DNA of 36,269 nt, taken from NCBI GenBank assembly GCA_944323475.1, contig CALUSQ010000004.1:1-36269 (forward strand), given 5' to 3'. The notes below the pieces were generated by a model, which had not been told where the DNA came from, made no database searches, and saw only the letters and a program-made list of their open reading frames with translations. Made by a program: the position numbers and the translations under genes. The stretch is from Candidatus Gastranaerophilales bacterium (GTDB taxonomy: Bacteria > Cyanobacteriota > Vampirovibrionia > Gastranaerophilales > Gastranaerophilaceae). This document shows, piece after piece, positions 7,692 to 16,497 of this stretch (position 1 is the stretch's first letter; every line of letters begins with the position of its first letter).

Positions 7692-8315
7692 CTAGTTCTT
7701 TTCACAATACTCTATAAGTTCATTTTGCCAATCTTCTATTTTTTCTATATAGAAATCAGCACCTTTTTTCATACAAAGCTGTCTGTGTTCTTTTTTTGAA
7801 GAAGCTGTCATAACTCCAATAACCGTATTTGCATCATTGATTTTTGACAATTTGACTAATTCATCTAACAAAATAAAGCCTTCTCTATCTGTCGGGATAA
7901 ACAAATCCATTATTACAAGTTTAAAAGGATGTTTTTTGTATTTTGTAATTGCATCGTAAATCTCTTTGGCAATAACAACATCATAACCAAGATTGCGAAA
8001 CATAACACTCAATTGATAAGTTATTACACCCAAATCATCAACTATCAATACATTTTTTGGATTTTCTTCATCAACAAATTCTGCTTCTGAAGTAATAGAA
8101 GATGTTTTTGATTTTTTAGGTGTATTTAATTCTTCAATGGCATCAGTTTTTGCTTTGTCAATTTTACGTTTAATATCAAGTATCAAATCTTTAAGCAAAT
8201 CAACATTGATATTCTTCTCACCAGGTGGAATTTTGCCGACAAGACCATAAAGTTGTTCCAAAAAATCTTCGTCAACTTCTATTGTTCGTTTTTTGCTTTG
8301 TTCTTCTTCACTCAT
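7692..8315 (-). CDS. response regulator with N-terminal extension and C-terminal receiver
   Basis: 207 aa. The N-terminal ~85 residues are charged and mostly helical, with no recognised domain. The C-terminal receiver (about 88-207) keeps D93/D94, phospho-acceptor D137 (VIMDLFIP), T170 and K192. There is no DNA-binding output domain, so it probably acts through protein contacts, as CheY-like or scaffold receivers do. No Shine-Dalgarno is visible; on the minus strand TAAAAT (8328-8323) ends 7 nt before the ATG, which suggests a leaderless mRNA. It sits downstream of the HD-GYP/kinase cluster on the same strand but is likely a separate transcription unit. Confidence 0.85.
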   Translation of the reverse strand: MSEEEQSKKRTIEVDEDFLEQLYGLVGKIPPGEKNINVDLLKDLILDIKRKIDKAKTDAIEELNTPKKSKTSSITSEAEFVDEENPKNVLIVDDLGVITYQLSVMFRNLGYDVVIAKEIYDAITKYKKHPFKLVIMDLFIPTDREGFILLDELVKLSKINDANTVIGVMTASSKKEHRQLCMKKGADFYIEKIEDWQNELIEYCEKN

Positions 8316-8346
8316 AACTATTATTTTATCATAATTTTAATATTAT

Positions 8347-8556
8347 TCATAATATGAATATTCGATTTTTAAAAATTTGCCACCATTTTTTAGAACAATT
8401 TCTATTTTTAAGTTTTGATATACAGTTTTTTAAAATTTTTATTAACTGAAAATTCGTTAAACCAAAATGATTTTTAAGATCTTCAAAATATTTCATTGCA
8501 TATTTTTCAGCACTCAAAGTATTATTTTCTTTTTTATTTAACAAATTTTCTCGCAT
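8347..8556 (-). CDS. small basic protein of unknown function
   Basis: 69 aa from the ATG at 8556, preceded by AAAGGG 5 nt upstream, which decides this start over a longer reading beginning at 8592. The protein is lysine- and asparagine-rich and largely helical (KYAMKYFEDLKNHFGLTNFQL) with two cysteines, and has no signal or membrane segment. I do not recognise it. It lies between two response regulators and may be part of that signalling locus. Confidence 0.5.
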   Translation of the reverse strand: MRENLLNKKENNTLSAEKYAMKYFEDLKNHFGLTNFQLIKILKNCISKLKNRNCSKKWWQIFKNRIFIL

Positions 8557-8625
8557 ACTCGCCCTTTCAATAACATAATTATAAAAGAGCACAAAAAAAA
8601 CATTGTCAAAAAGAGTAATTATAAT

Positions 8626-9633
8626 TTACTCATGATTATTTTCTTTATTATCTTCATTTATAATAACAACAATTGAATCAAAACAATCTTCAAAAGCTTT
8701 TACCACAACAGGATCAAATTGTGTTCCTGATGCTTTTTTAATTTCTTCCAATGCTTCATTAAGACCTATTTTGTTTCTATAAATTCTATTCGAAATAATA
8801 CTGTCAAAAGCATCACCTACTGCAATAATTCTTGAACCAATAGGGATATCTTCTCCTTTTATTCCATATGGATAGCCTGTACCATCATATTTTTCATGGT
8901 GATATTTTATTATCTCTACAACATCTTTGAGTTGTTTTATATCTTCGAGAATTTTAACACTATATGTTATATGTTTTTTAATCTCATCATATTCTTCCTG
9001 AGAAAGAGAATCTATCTTATACAAAATTTCATCAGACACACCTATCATACCGATATCGTGGAGCATTCCCGCTAACTCAACTTTTCCAACATCTATCGAA
9101 GACATACCAAGCTGTTTAGCTATTTGTATTGAATAATATGTAATTCTTTTACTTCTTCCTGATGTATAAGAGTCCTTTGCATCCAAAGCTTCCATAATAG
9201 CCTTGATTGTTCCTGAAAATAGCTCTTTTAAATCTGCAATAAGCTTGTCATTGTCATATTTTAATTGATAGTATTCTAAAGCCGACGAAACTATAAGCTG
9301 TAACTCATCAGGATTAAAAGGTTTTTTTACATATCTGTATATTTTGGCATAATTAATTGCATCAATAAGAATATTTGCATCAGAATATGCTGTCAAAAGT
9401 ATCCTCATAACTTGAGGTTTCATTAATTGAACTTGTTTCAAAAATTCTACACCATCCATCTCAGGCATTTTGTGGTCTGAAATTACAAGTTCAAAATTTT
9501 TCTCCTTTAGTATTTCCAAAGCTTTAAGAGGAGAAGTAGTTTTTTCAAGATTATATGTACCTCTCAAAGTTCTGTACAAAAGTGCCAAATTGTCTTCTTC
9601 ATCATCAACTAATAAAATATTGTATTTATCCAT
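8626..9633 (-). CDS. response regulator with HD-GYP domain (atypical metal site)
   Basis: 335 aa. The receiver (1-120) has D53 as phospho-acceptor and K103/K104. The HD-GYP domain (about 140-320) has H192-D193, H221, H245-H246, GYP at 253-255 and D274. HD-GYP proteins hydrolyse cyclic di-GMP. Two usual residues are changed: the His of the YTxGHSxR motif is Arg160, and the Lys of HDIGK is Met196. A third-metal ligand may therefore be lost, with activity reduced or altered. It is encoded 26 nt after the histidine kinase, its probable partner, and near the PilZ protein, which points to control of motility by c-di-GMP. Confidence 0.9.
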   Translation of the reverse strand: MDKYNILLVDDEEDNLALLYRTLRGTYNLEKTTSPLKALEILKEKNFELVISDHKMPEMDGVEFLKQVQLMKPQVMRILLTAYSDANILIDAINYAKIYRYVKKPFNPDELQLIVSSALEYYQLKYDNDKLIADLKELFSGTIKAIMEALDAKDSYTSGRSKRITYYSIQIAKQLGMSSIDVGKVELAGMLHDIGMIGVSDEILYKIDSLSQEEYDEIKKHITYSVKILEDIKQLKDVVEIIKYHHEKYDGTGYPYGIKGEDIPIGSRIIAVGDAFDSIISNRIYRNKIGLNEALEEIKKASGTQFDPVVVKAFEDCFDSIVVIINEDNKENNHE

Positions 9634-9659
9634 TTTATTCTATCCGTTCTTTATAGAGT

Positions 9660-11255
9660 TTAATGCATTTTTAAAGGCAGTTTTATAATAAATTTTGAAC
9701 CTCTGCCAACTTCTGACATAAGCTCTATTGTACCTTTATGATTTTTTATGACTTTATAACTTATGGCCATACCCAAACCGGTACCTTGGCCAACTTCTTT
9801 TGTTGTAAAGAATGGATCAAAAACTTTTTTACGAGTATTCTCATCCATACCACAGCCATTGTCTTCAAATTCTATTATAGCATTAGTACCGTCTGATTTA
9901 AGTCTTATCCATATATCGCCTTTTTCTTTAATAGCAAAAGCTGCGTTATCAAGAATATTCATAAACACTTGGTTCAATTGACCGCCAAAGCCTTCTACAT
10001 GAGGCATATTTTCTTGATATTCTTTATGAATAGTAACTTTATTTTTAAGTTTATTATGTAAAATATTTAAAGTTGTATCAATTTCTTTTGGAAGATCTAC
10101 ATTGTTGATAACAGCTTCTTCAAGTCTTGAGAAATTTTTCAAATCCAAAACAATATTTTTAGTTCTTTCTGTTCCTTCTTGACAGCTTCTTATTAATTCA
10201 GGCAAATCTTCTTTAAGAAAAGCCAAATCAATTTCTTCTTTGAGTTCTTGAATCTTGTTTCTGTGTTCTTCTGTCAAATCACTATCACAATCTGTATAAG
10301 CATCAATTACTGACATTAAATCGTTAGTATAGTTTTTTAAATGAATAAGATTGCCATATATAAAATTAACTGGGTTGTTAATTTCATGAGTAATACCTGC
10401 AACCAACTCACCTAAGGATTTCATTTTTTCTGAGTGAACCATCATAGCTTGGGTGCTTTTTAATTCAGAATATGCAGCTTCCAATTCTTTTGTCCTATCT
10501 TTGACCTGTTGTTCCAAAGATTGGTAAAGTTTTTCCAGAGATTCTGCCATATCATTGTATGAACGTATTAAACGATTTATTTCGAGATAATTTGTTTCTT
10601 CCAAACGATGAGAAAAATTACCTTTTGCAAAATCTCCCAAACTTTTTATTAAAATGTTAATAGGTTTTATTAAAATTCCTGAAATTAAATTTGATAAGAA
10701 AAAACCAAGAAAAATAAAAATAAAGACCATTGCGAGCATGTTATCTCGCAGCATGTCTAAATAAATTTTTGTAATAGGCTCATTATAAAAACCAAGCTCA
10801 ATTAATTTTCCATCTTTTACCACGGACAATTTATAAATATTTTCAGCCAAAGGTTTTTCTTTAGCTTTTCGTTGTAATGATTTGTCAGATATTTTATTTT
10901 CTTTAAAAACCTCTCTTAATTTCATACTTGGTTCCGTTTTTACAAGAACATTATCAGACTCAAGGTTTTTTACTGTTACCACAGCTACAACATTGCTATC
11001 TACCATTTTTTGTGCAGTTGTTTGAAGTTTTTTATAATTACCACTGCCTAATTGTTCACTCAACGTTTGAAACAATGTTATAGAAATAGAATCATTCAAA
11101 TCTTTTGATTGAGCAGTAATTTGCTGTGCCAGATTATTCACTGTAGCAATAGAATACCAAGCTATACAAAATACTGTTATTGCAATAAGCATTGTAGTAA
11201 ATGCTGCAAATTGTGTACTTAGCTTTGTTCTAAAATTTTTTGCCGGATTTTTCAT
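9660..11255 (-). CDS. membrane sensor histidine kinase
   Basis: 531 aa. TM1 is at about 15-37, a periplasmic sensor region at 38-170 with no recognised fold, TM2 at about 173-196, a HAMP domain at 197-248 and a short coiled coil at 240-275. The HisKA box has H290 (GITHEINNP). The ATPase domain has N box ([15 protein letters not shown]), G1 (DNGCGMDE) and G2 ([11 protein letters not shown]) motifs. It phosphorylates a response regulator; the HD-GYP regulator immediately downstream is the obvious partner. ATG start with TTAGG 7 nt upstream. The signal it senses cannot be read from the sequence. Confidence 0.92.
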   Translation of the reverse strand: MKNPAKNFRTKLSTQFAAFTTMLIAITVFCIAWYSIATVNNLAQQITAQSKDLNDSISITLFQTLSEQLGSGNYKKLQTTAQKMVDSNVVAVVTVKNLESDNVLVKTEPSMKLREVFKENKISDKSLQRKAKEKPLAENIYKLSVVKDGKLIELGFYNEPITKIYLDMLRDNMLAMVFIFIFLGFFLSNLISGILIKPINILIKSLGDFAKGNFSHRLEETNYLEINRLIRSYNDMAESLEKLYQSLEQQVKDRTKELEAAYSELKSTQAMMVHSEKMKSLGELVAGITHEINNPVNFIYGNLIHLKNYTNDLMSVIDAYTDCDSDLTEEHRNKIQELKEEIDLAFLKEDLPELIRSCQEGTERTKNIVLDLKNFSRLEEAVINNVDLPKEIDTTLNILHNKLKNKVTIHKEYQENMPHVEGFGGQLNQVFMNILDNAAFAIKEKGDIWIRLKSDGTNAIIEFEDNGCGMDENTRKKVFDPFFTTKEVGQGTGLGMAISYKVIKNHKGTIELMSEVGRGSKFIIKLPLKMH

Positions 11256-11272
11256 ATTTTTACCTAAATCTT

Positions 11273-11512
11273 TTATCTTATAAATTTATTTAATTTCTTT
11301 TTCTTTTTTTTGCTATCAAATATTTTTCCAATATAAAAACTTAAAAAACCAACTATAAATGCACCTGGAACAACTATGCAAAAATAATAAATTAGAGTGT
11401 CTAAATCTATTGCTCCTTTTGTTCTTGCAAAAATAATAGCACTACACAAAAACACTGTCAGACTTGCTGACATCCCACTGAGTTTTGTTGCATATTTTAT
11501 TCCTTTTGCCAT
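11273..11512 (-). CDS. small two-helix membrane protein
   Basis: 79 aa with two hydrophobic helices (about 15-33 and 40-62), a short polar link, and a C-terminal KKKKKK cluster that should stay in the cytoplasm. Not recognised. It starts 5 nt after the stop of the PilZ gene without its own Shine-Dalgarno, so its translation is probably coupled. Lying between the PilZ protein and the histidine kinase suggests a role in the same motility or signalling unit, but nothing in the sequence proves it. Confidence 0.65.
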   Translation of the reverse strand: MAKGIKYATKLSGMSASLTVFLCSAIIFARTKGAIDLDTLIYYFCIVVPGAFIVGFLSFYIGKIFDSKKKKKKLNKFIR

Positions 11513-11517
11513 AGTTT

Positions 11518-12132
11518 TTATTTATTTTTATTTTCCATTTGTTTTTTAAAACAAAATTGTACAATTGCGATTTTATCAATATTTTTTAGTGCTACAAATT
11601 TACCCGAAACTACATACTTAACAACTTTGTTTTTTGAAAGCATTTCATCTATACGAATAGGTTTGAAAAAACATTCTATAGGTATATTACTTTCTAAAGA
11701 AAATTGTATCGGATAATCATTTGCAACAGAGATTTTTTTATCCAGCAAAATTTTCATACCACCGGCACTAATATCAATAGTCTTGCAGACATACTCGCTG
11801 TCAGTATCTTTAAGAGTAAATTCTTTTTCAAAATCAATTCTTGTATATTCACGTCTTTGAAGAAGTTCATAATCTTTTTTATCAAAAGAAATTGTTAAAA
11901 TATTTTCTTTATTTTTTATAGTATCCACTTTCGCTTTAAAATAAAGCATACCTTCGTCAACAACTGTAAAAGCTTCAATATCAGAACCTTTTTTATAATA
12001 ATTAATATCATCAGAATTTATCGCAACTTCAAAAAGATTTTTCTCTGTTTTTAATATCTTTGAAGAAAAAGAACCTTTAATATCTTCAGAGACTATACAT
12101 ATTTTTTGATTTTTTTTCAACATTTTTTTCAT
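11518..12132 (-). CDS. YcgR-like PilZ-domain c-di-GMP receptor
   Basis: 204 aa. The N-terminal ~90 residues look like the beta-rich YcgR N-domain. The C-terminal PilZ domain has the c-di-GMP-binding RxxxR (R94-R98, RREYTR) and DxSxxG (D120-S122-G125, DISAGG) motifs intact. YcgR-type proteins bind c-di-GMP and brake or retarget the flagellar motor. Its place directly downstream of flhA (29 nt gap) supports that role. ATG at 12132 with CCGGAAAG about 10 nt upstream; a second ATG three codons in is possible. Confidence 0.85.
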   Translation of the reverse strand: MKKMLKKNQKICIVSEDIKGSFSSKILKTEKNLFEVAINSDDINYYKKGSDIEAFTVVDEGMLYFKAKVDTIKNKENILTISFDKKDYELLQRREYTRIDFEKEFTLKDTDSEYVCKTIDISAGGMKILLDKKISVANDYPIQFSLESNIPIECFFKPIRIDEMLSKNKVVKYVVSGKFVALKNIDKIAIVQFCFKKQMENKNK

Positions 12133-12161
12133 ACTTTATTTCTTTCCGGTCAATTTAAAAT

Positions 12162-14282
12162 TTAAGTTCTTACCGATGTAACTTTAACTACACCTATAGA
12201 TTTGGCTTTTACATTGTTACTGATTTCATTATACGACATAACCGCAATTTGTGGATACGTTCTTTCGATGAGTCTTCTAAACGGAAGTCTTATTGGCGAA
12301 GAACACAAAATAACAGGTTGATTTCCGGATGTACTGATTGCTCTTTCAAGCTCGCTGTTTAGATTGTCCAAAAGTTTTCTTGTAAATTCCGGATCAAGAG
12401 TAAGACTTGAACCATCAGGGCTAACCCCTTGCGCAATAGTATTTTCAACATCCGGCGCTAGTGTTACAGCCAACAACTCACCTGTATCAGCCAAATTTTG
12501 TTTACAGATACTTCTGGAAAGTGCCTGTCTTACTTGTTCTGTCAAGTAATCAGCATTTTTGCTTACACGAGATTGCAAACTCAATACCTCAAGTATTGTC
12601 TTGAGATCTCTTACAGAAACTCTTTCTTTAAGTAAATTGTATACAATTTGCTGAACTTCAGCAACTGTCAAATCTTTCATTAAATCTGCAACATATTCTT
12701 CAGAAACTTCTTTTTTCAAATTATCAATAAGCTGCTGAATATCAGCACGTGAAACAATCTCTGCTGCGTTCTTTTTGATAACCTCTGTCAAATGAGTAGA
12801 AATAACAGCAGAAGGGCTTACAACAGTATAACCATAAGTTTCTGCAATTTCTTTGTCCTTTTCTTCAACCCATATTGCAGGCAAACCAAAAGCTGGCTCT
12901 ATGGCACTGATACCGTTTATACTAAGGTCATTGTCAGACCCGCCGGAGTTCATAGCAAGGCTTCTGTCAGGATATACCTCTCCCGTTTCTATCGGTACAC
13001 CTTTCAATTTTATTTGATAGTTATTAGGTGCAAGTTGAAGATTATCCCTTACTCTTATAGACGGCAAAACAATACCCAAATCCAATGCTGTTTGACGTCT
13101 TATTTGTGCAATACGTTCTAACAAATCACCGCCTTGTTCAACATCAAGCAATGGAACAAGTCTATAACCAATTTCCATTTCTATAGTTTCAACATTCAAA
13201 AGTTCCATAACACTTTCTCTTGTTGCTTTTTTCTTTTTCTTGCCTGCTTTTACACCACCAAGACCGCCTTCTTGTTTTTTGGCTTCTTCTGCTGCTTTTT
13301 CTTCAGCAACTTTTTTGTCTTTTTCTGCTTTATTTTTACTATAAGCCATCCAGCCCAAAGCCAAAGAAACCATTATAAAAGGAATGGTCGGCATACCTGG
13401 AACCATACCAAGTAAAAACAAAAGAACAGATACAATAGCAAGTACTATAGGGTTAGAAAACATTTCTTTTTTGATATCATCACTCAAAGAATCTTCTTGA
13501 CCGCTCGCACGAGAAACTATCAAACCTGTTGAGAAAGATATCAACAAAGCAGGTAACTGTGAAACCAAACCATCACCAACTGTCAAAATAGTAAAAGTAT
13601 TCAATGCGGTCATGATATCCATTTTCATTTGCCATAGACCGATTACAATACCTGCAAAAATATTTACCACCGTGATAATAATACCTGCTGTCGCATCACC
13701 TTTAACAAACTTCGAAGCACCATCCATGGTACCGTAAAAATCAGCTTCGCGTTCGAGTTTTCGTCTTCTTGCTTTTGCTTGGTCTTCATTAATCAATCCT
13801 GAGTTTAAATCCGCATCGATAGACAATTGCTTACCCGGCATACTATCCAATGTGAACCTTGCTGATACTTCTGCGACCCTTGTTGCACCGCCTGTGATTA
13901 CCATAAAGTTAATAACAACAAGCAAGATAAAAATGATAAAACCGACAATATAGTTACCACCAACAACAAATTGCCCGAATGAGTTAATTACCTCACCGGC
14001 TGCTCCGTTTAACAAGATAAGTCTTGTTGAACTAACATTTAAACCCAATCTAAAAATTGTCGCAACAAGAAGTATTATCGGGAATGATGAATACTCCAAA
14101 GGCTCTTTTATAAAAAGACAAACTAATAAAATAATTACGGAAAGAGAAATATTCAATGTCAATAAAATATCAAGAAGCATCGGAGGCAAAGGAATAATCA
14201 TCATAGCGACAATTATGACAATACCGATTGCCATTATTATATCGTTATTCTTGAGTAAACTGCTTAATGCTCCGAGATTCAT
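12162..14282 (-). CDS. flhA: flagellar export gate protein FlhA
   Basis: 706 aa, normal for FlhA. About eight membrane helices fill the N-terminal ~310 residues. The conserved cytoplasmic-loop motif (FTLDSMPGKQLSIDADLNSG, then GDATAGIIIT) is present. A charged linker (about 320-355, with K/E runs) leads to a C-terminal cytoplasmic domain that binds chaperone-substrate complexes. FlhA is the transmembrane gate of the flagellar type III export apparatus. GGGAGAG lies about 11 nt before the ATG. No flhB or fliPQR is in the window, so the export genes are dispersed. It is the first gene of a unit continuing into PilZ, the small membrane protein and the kinase. Confidence 0.97.
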   Translation of the reverse strand: MNLGALSSLLKNNDIIMAIGIVIIVAMMIIPLPPMLLDILLTLNISLSVIILLVCLFIKEPLEYSSFPIILLVATIFRLGLNVSSTRLILLNGAAGEVINSFGQFVVGGNYIVGFIIFILLVVINFMVITGGATRVAEVSARFTLDSMPGKQLSIDADLNSGLINEDQAKARRRKLEREADFYGTMDGASKFVKGDATAGIIITVVNIFAGIVIGLWQMKMDIMTALNTFTILTVGDGLVSQLPALLISFSTGLIVSRASGQEDSLSDDIKKEMFSNPIVLAIVSVLLFLLGMVPGMPTIPFIMVSLALGWMAYSKNKAEKDKKVAEEKAAEEAKKQEGGLGGVKAGKKKKKATRESVMELLNVETIEMEIGYRLVPLLDVEQGGDLLERIAQIRRQTALDLGIVLPSIRVRDNLQLAPNNYQIKLKGVPIETGEVYPDRSLAMNSGGSDNDLSINGISAIEPAFGLPAIWVEEKDKEIAETYGYTVVSPSAVISTHLTEVIKKNAAEIVSRADIQQLIDNLKKEVSEEYVADLMKDLTVAEVQQIVYNLLKERVSVRDLKTILEVLSLQSRVSKNADYLTEQVRQALSRSICKQNLADTGELLAVTLAPDVENTIAQGVSPDGSSLTLDPEFTRKLLDNLNSELERAISTSGNQPVILCSSPIRLPFRRLIERTYPQIAVMSYNEISNNVKAKSIGVVKVTSVRT

Positions 14283-14394
14283 GTATTTATAGTCTCTCCC
14301 TATTATATATTAGCTTATAAACATATATTTTTCGAGTTCTTTACCAAACTTAAATTTTCAAAAAATATTAGCAAAAAATTTTTAATACGTGGTT

Positions 14395-14400
14395 TATAAT
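14395..14400 (+). promoter_or_regulatory. TATAAT -10 box very close to a start codon
   Basis: A perfect TATAAT ends 10 nt before the ATG of the 99-aa gene at 14411. The predicted start point (about 14407) leaves a leader of about 4 nt. No good -35 box is visible. Confidence 0.4.
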
Positions 14401-14410
14401 AAAAGAAATT

Positions 14411-14710
14411 ATGGTCGTCTACGCAAGTTTATTATCAAAAATACCAATACCCGAAAAAAACTGGCAAATTAAAAGCAATGTGCCATCAGTTGCCAGTGTC
14501 AAAATTTCTGATGTCGAAGAAGACAGACCTTTTTATGATAAAGAACCTCTTTTTAAAAACAATTTTTTAAACAAACTTGCTACAAAAATAAAAAATATAT
14601 ACGCTCAAAAAAGGATAGAAAAACTCGAAAATATTCCTGAAGAAAGCAGAACCCCTGTTCAAAAAGCAGAAATTGAGGCTAATAAACAGTCGCTCGATTA
14701 TGTGGTATAA
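14411..14710 (+). CDS. small hydrophilic protein of unknown function
   Basis: 99 aa, not recognised. The N-terminal third is extended and polar; the C-terminal part (about 55-95) is highly charged and helical. It has no signal peptide or membrane helix. It is probably translated from an almost leaderless mRNA (TATAAT 10 nt before the ATG). It lies 33 nt upstream of the MBL-fold hydrolase on the same strand and divergent from flhA. Its codon and base composition match its neighbours, which supports a real gene, but there is no domain evidence. Confidence 0.55.
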   Translation: MVVYASLLSKIPIPEKNWQIKSNVPSVASVKISDVEEDRPFYDKEPLFKNNFLNKLATKIKNIYAQKRIEKLENIPEESRTPVQKAEIEANKQSLDYVV

Positions 14711-14743
14711 TTTTCAAAACATACTGCATAAAACGGAGAGATT

Positions 14744-15379
14744 ATGATAATAAAAACATTCCCCATGGGGTTAATAGGTACAAATGCATACCTATTGATA
14801 GATGAAGAATCAAAAGAGGCTGTTGTAATAGACCTTGGTGGAGATTTTGAAGTTATAAAAGATGAAATAGAAAAATATAACGCAAAACTCAAATATATAT
14901 TAAACACACATGGACATTTTGATCATATATTTGGAGAAAGAGATGCTCAAAAAATAGTATCTGTACCGGTATATATACACGAAAAAGACAAATATCTGGT
15001 AGAAAATCTTCCAAAACAATTGGAAAAATTCGGTTTTGTTGCCAATGCTGAACCACCAAAAGATATTAAAACATTTACTGACAAAGATTCTTTTAAAATT
15101 GGTCAAAATGAAATCAAAATAATACATACGCCAGGTCACACCCCCGGTAGTGTCTGCTTTGTTATTGGAAAAACTCTTTTTTCAGGAGATACCTTGTTTT
15201 ATACTTCTGTCGGCAGAACAGATTTTGAAGGCGGAAGTTTTGAAAAACTCAGAGATTCTATAGTCAACAAGCTATTCAATCTTGATGATGACATAGAAGT
15301 TTACCCTGGGCATGACACCAAAACAACAATCGGTTATGAGAAAAAATACAACTGTTATTTTGGTTCGAAAAATTTATAA
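14744..15379 (+). CDS. MBL-fold metallo-hydrolase (glyoxalase II-like)
   Basis: 211 aa. The metal-binding motif THGHFDH is at about 56-62, followed by HTPGHTPGS, SGDTLF and a C-terminal YPGHD. All ligands of the binuclear metallo-beta-lactamase site are present. Members of this short single-domain group include hydroxyacylglutathione hydrolase-like enzymes and general thioester hydrolases. It lacks the extra C-terminal glutathione-binding domain of classical GloB, so the substrate is left open. GGAGAG lies 5 nt before the ATG. Preceded by the 99-aa gene and convergent with the flgL operon. Confidence 0.9.
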   Translation: MIIKTFPMGLIGTNAYLLIDEESKEAVVIDLGGDFEVIKDEIEKYNAKLKYILNTHGHFDHIFGERDAQKIVSVPVYIHEKDKYLVENLPKQLEKFGFVANAEPPKDIKTFTDKDSFKIGQNEIKIIHTPGHTPGSVCFVIGKTLFSGDTLFYTSVGRTDFEGGSFEKLRDSIVNKLFNLDDDIEVYPGHDTKTTIGYEKKYNCYFGSKNL

Positions 15380-15380
15380 C

Positions 15381-15422
15381 AAAAAAAAGGGCAGAACTAT
15401 TTTTATATCCCTAGTAACGCCC
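15381..15422 (-). terminator. rho-independent terminator of the flagellar operon
   Basis: On the minus strand GGGC (15422-15419) pairs with GCCC (15392-15389). An inner ACTA/TAGT helix extends the stem, and eight T follow (15388-15381). It lies about 120 nt past the flgL stop, the expected place for the end of the long flg transcript. Confidence 0.7.
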
Positions 15423-15471
15423 GTAATAAATGGTAAGATTAAATTGTTTTAAGAAAATTCGCTATTTTGAA

Positions 15472-15538
15472 TTTTGACTTTCGATCTGAGTTCTATCCGA
15501 ATTCATATAAAAATCCGTTTTACTCAGATCCGTCAAAA
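15472..15538. repeat. imperfect inverted repeat just after flgL
   Basis: TTTTGAC-N4-GATCTGAGT (15472-15491) pairs with ACTCAGATC-N-GTCAAAA (15522-15538) around a 30-nt loop. It begins 4 nt past the flgL stop codon and has no U-run of its own, so it looks like an mRNA-stabilising or processing hairpin upstream of the real terminator. Confidence 0.65.
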
Positions 15539-15541
15539 TCA

Positions 15542-16480
15542 CTACATATAATTCATAAGCGAATTATTCTGCATTTGCATAAATACTTGCATAGAAGCTT
15601 GATATGCATAATTTTCTTTTAAAAAGTTACTAATAGCCGTAGCTTGTTCAATCTCTTCCAAGTTTTGTTTTTGTGATGTCAAAGCCAACTTTGTATTTTC
15701 AAGATTTGTTTGTGTCATCTCCAATTTTGCCACGCTTGCACTAAAAATAGATTGAGTCTCGGAAACGTGGTCTATTGAACCTTGAATATTATCTAACTGA
15801 GCTCTAATTGCTTCTTGATCACCATTTTCAAGAGCCGTTGACAAATCCCCTAGTACTTTGAATAAACCATAACTTGAATCAGGGTCATCAGGATTTGCAG
15901 GATCATAAGCACCAAATACACTGTCCCCAGCTGCATTTATACCTATTTTCACACCCTCTGAAATTTCAAGTTTTCTTTCAAAATTTGGATCAGAACCTGG
16001 TGTACCATTGTACAAAATCTCGCCTGTTTCCTCATTATATGTATAAGGAACAGTTTCAGAATTTGCTCCGGCAAAGATATAAATACCGTTATATTCTGTA
16101 TTTGCAAGAGCAACAATACTTTTTTTGAGTTCTTCTATTTCTGTTTGGCACGCCTTAATAGATTCAGGACCACCTGCACCGTTTGCTGCTTGAATTGCTA
16201 AGTCATTTATTCTTTGCAATTTGTCAATAGTAGTTGAAAATGCTGTATCTTGAACATTTATTTGTGTTGTAGCTGTTTGGATATTTTTTACATAAGATCC
16301 AATTCTGTTTAATTGATTATTAAGTCCTATAACAGATGAAGCATCAATCGGATTTTCAGAAATATTAGTAAATTTTTTATTGCTATTAATCTTATTATAT
16401 GCATCAAAAAGTTTTGCTTCTTGTTCCAAAACCGAATTTAGTATGCTTTGATTTGTATAACTTGTTGTTCTTACTATCAT
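15542..16480 (-). CDS. flgL: flagellar hook-associated protein 3 (FlgL)
   Basis: 312 aa. The flagellin-like N-terminal helix region includes NISENPIDASSVIGLNNQLNRI (typical of FlgL/flagellin N-termini), and a matching C-terminal helical region (EEIEQATAISNFLKENYAYQAS) is present, with a variable middle (about 140-215) exposed in the assembled structure. It forms the junction between hook and filament. GAGAGG lies 5 nt before the ATG. It is last in the operon, 17 nt after flgK, and is followed by an inverted repeat and a terminator. No flagellin gene is in the window; length and flgK linkage favour FlgL over flagellin. Confidence 0.93.
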   Translation of the reverse strand: MIVRTTSYTNQSILNSVLEQEAKLFDAYNKINSNKKFTNISENPIDASSVIGLNNQLNRIGSYVKNIQTATTQINVQDTAFSTTIDKLQRINDLAIQAANGAGGPESIKACQTEIEELKKSIVALANTEYNGIYIFAGANSETVPYTYNEETGEILYNGTPGSDPNFERKLEISEGVKIGINAAGDSVFGAYDPANPDDPDSSYGLFKVLGDLSTALENGDQEAIRAQLDNIQGSIDHVSETQSIFSASVAKLEMTQTNLENTKLALTSQKQNLEEIEQATAISNFLKENYAYQASMQVFMQMQNNSLMNYM

Positions 16481-16497
16481 ATTAACCTCTCATAATT

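Noticed and set aside
13134..13415. 93-aa Phe/Cys-rich frame opposite flhA
   Set aside because: Antisense shadow of the Lys-rich linker and membrane part of FlhA; no ribosome site or family match.
15542..16480. Flagellin (FliC) instead of FlgL
   Set aside because: Gene order flgN-flgK-X and the 312-aa length with FlgL-type ends favour the hook-associated protein.
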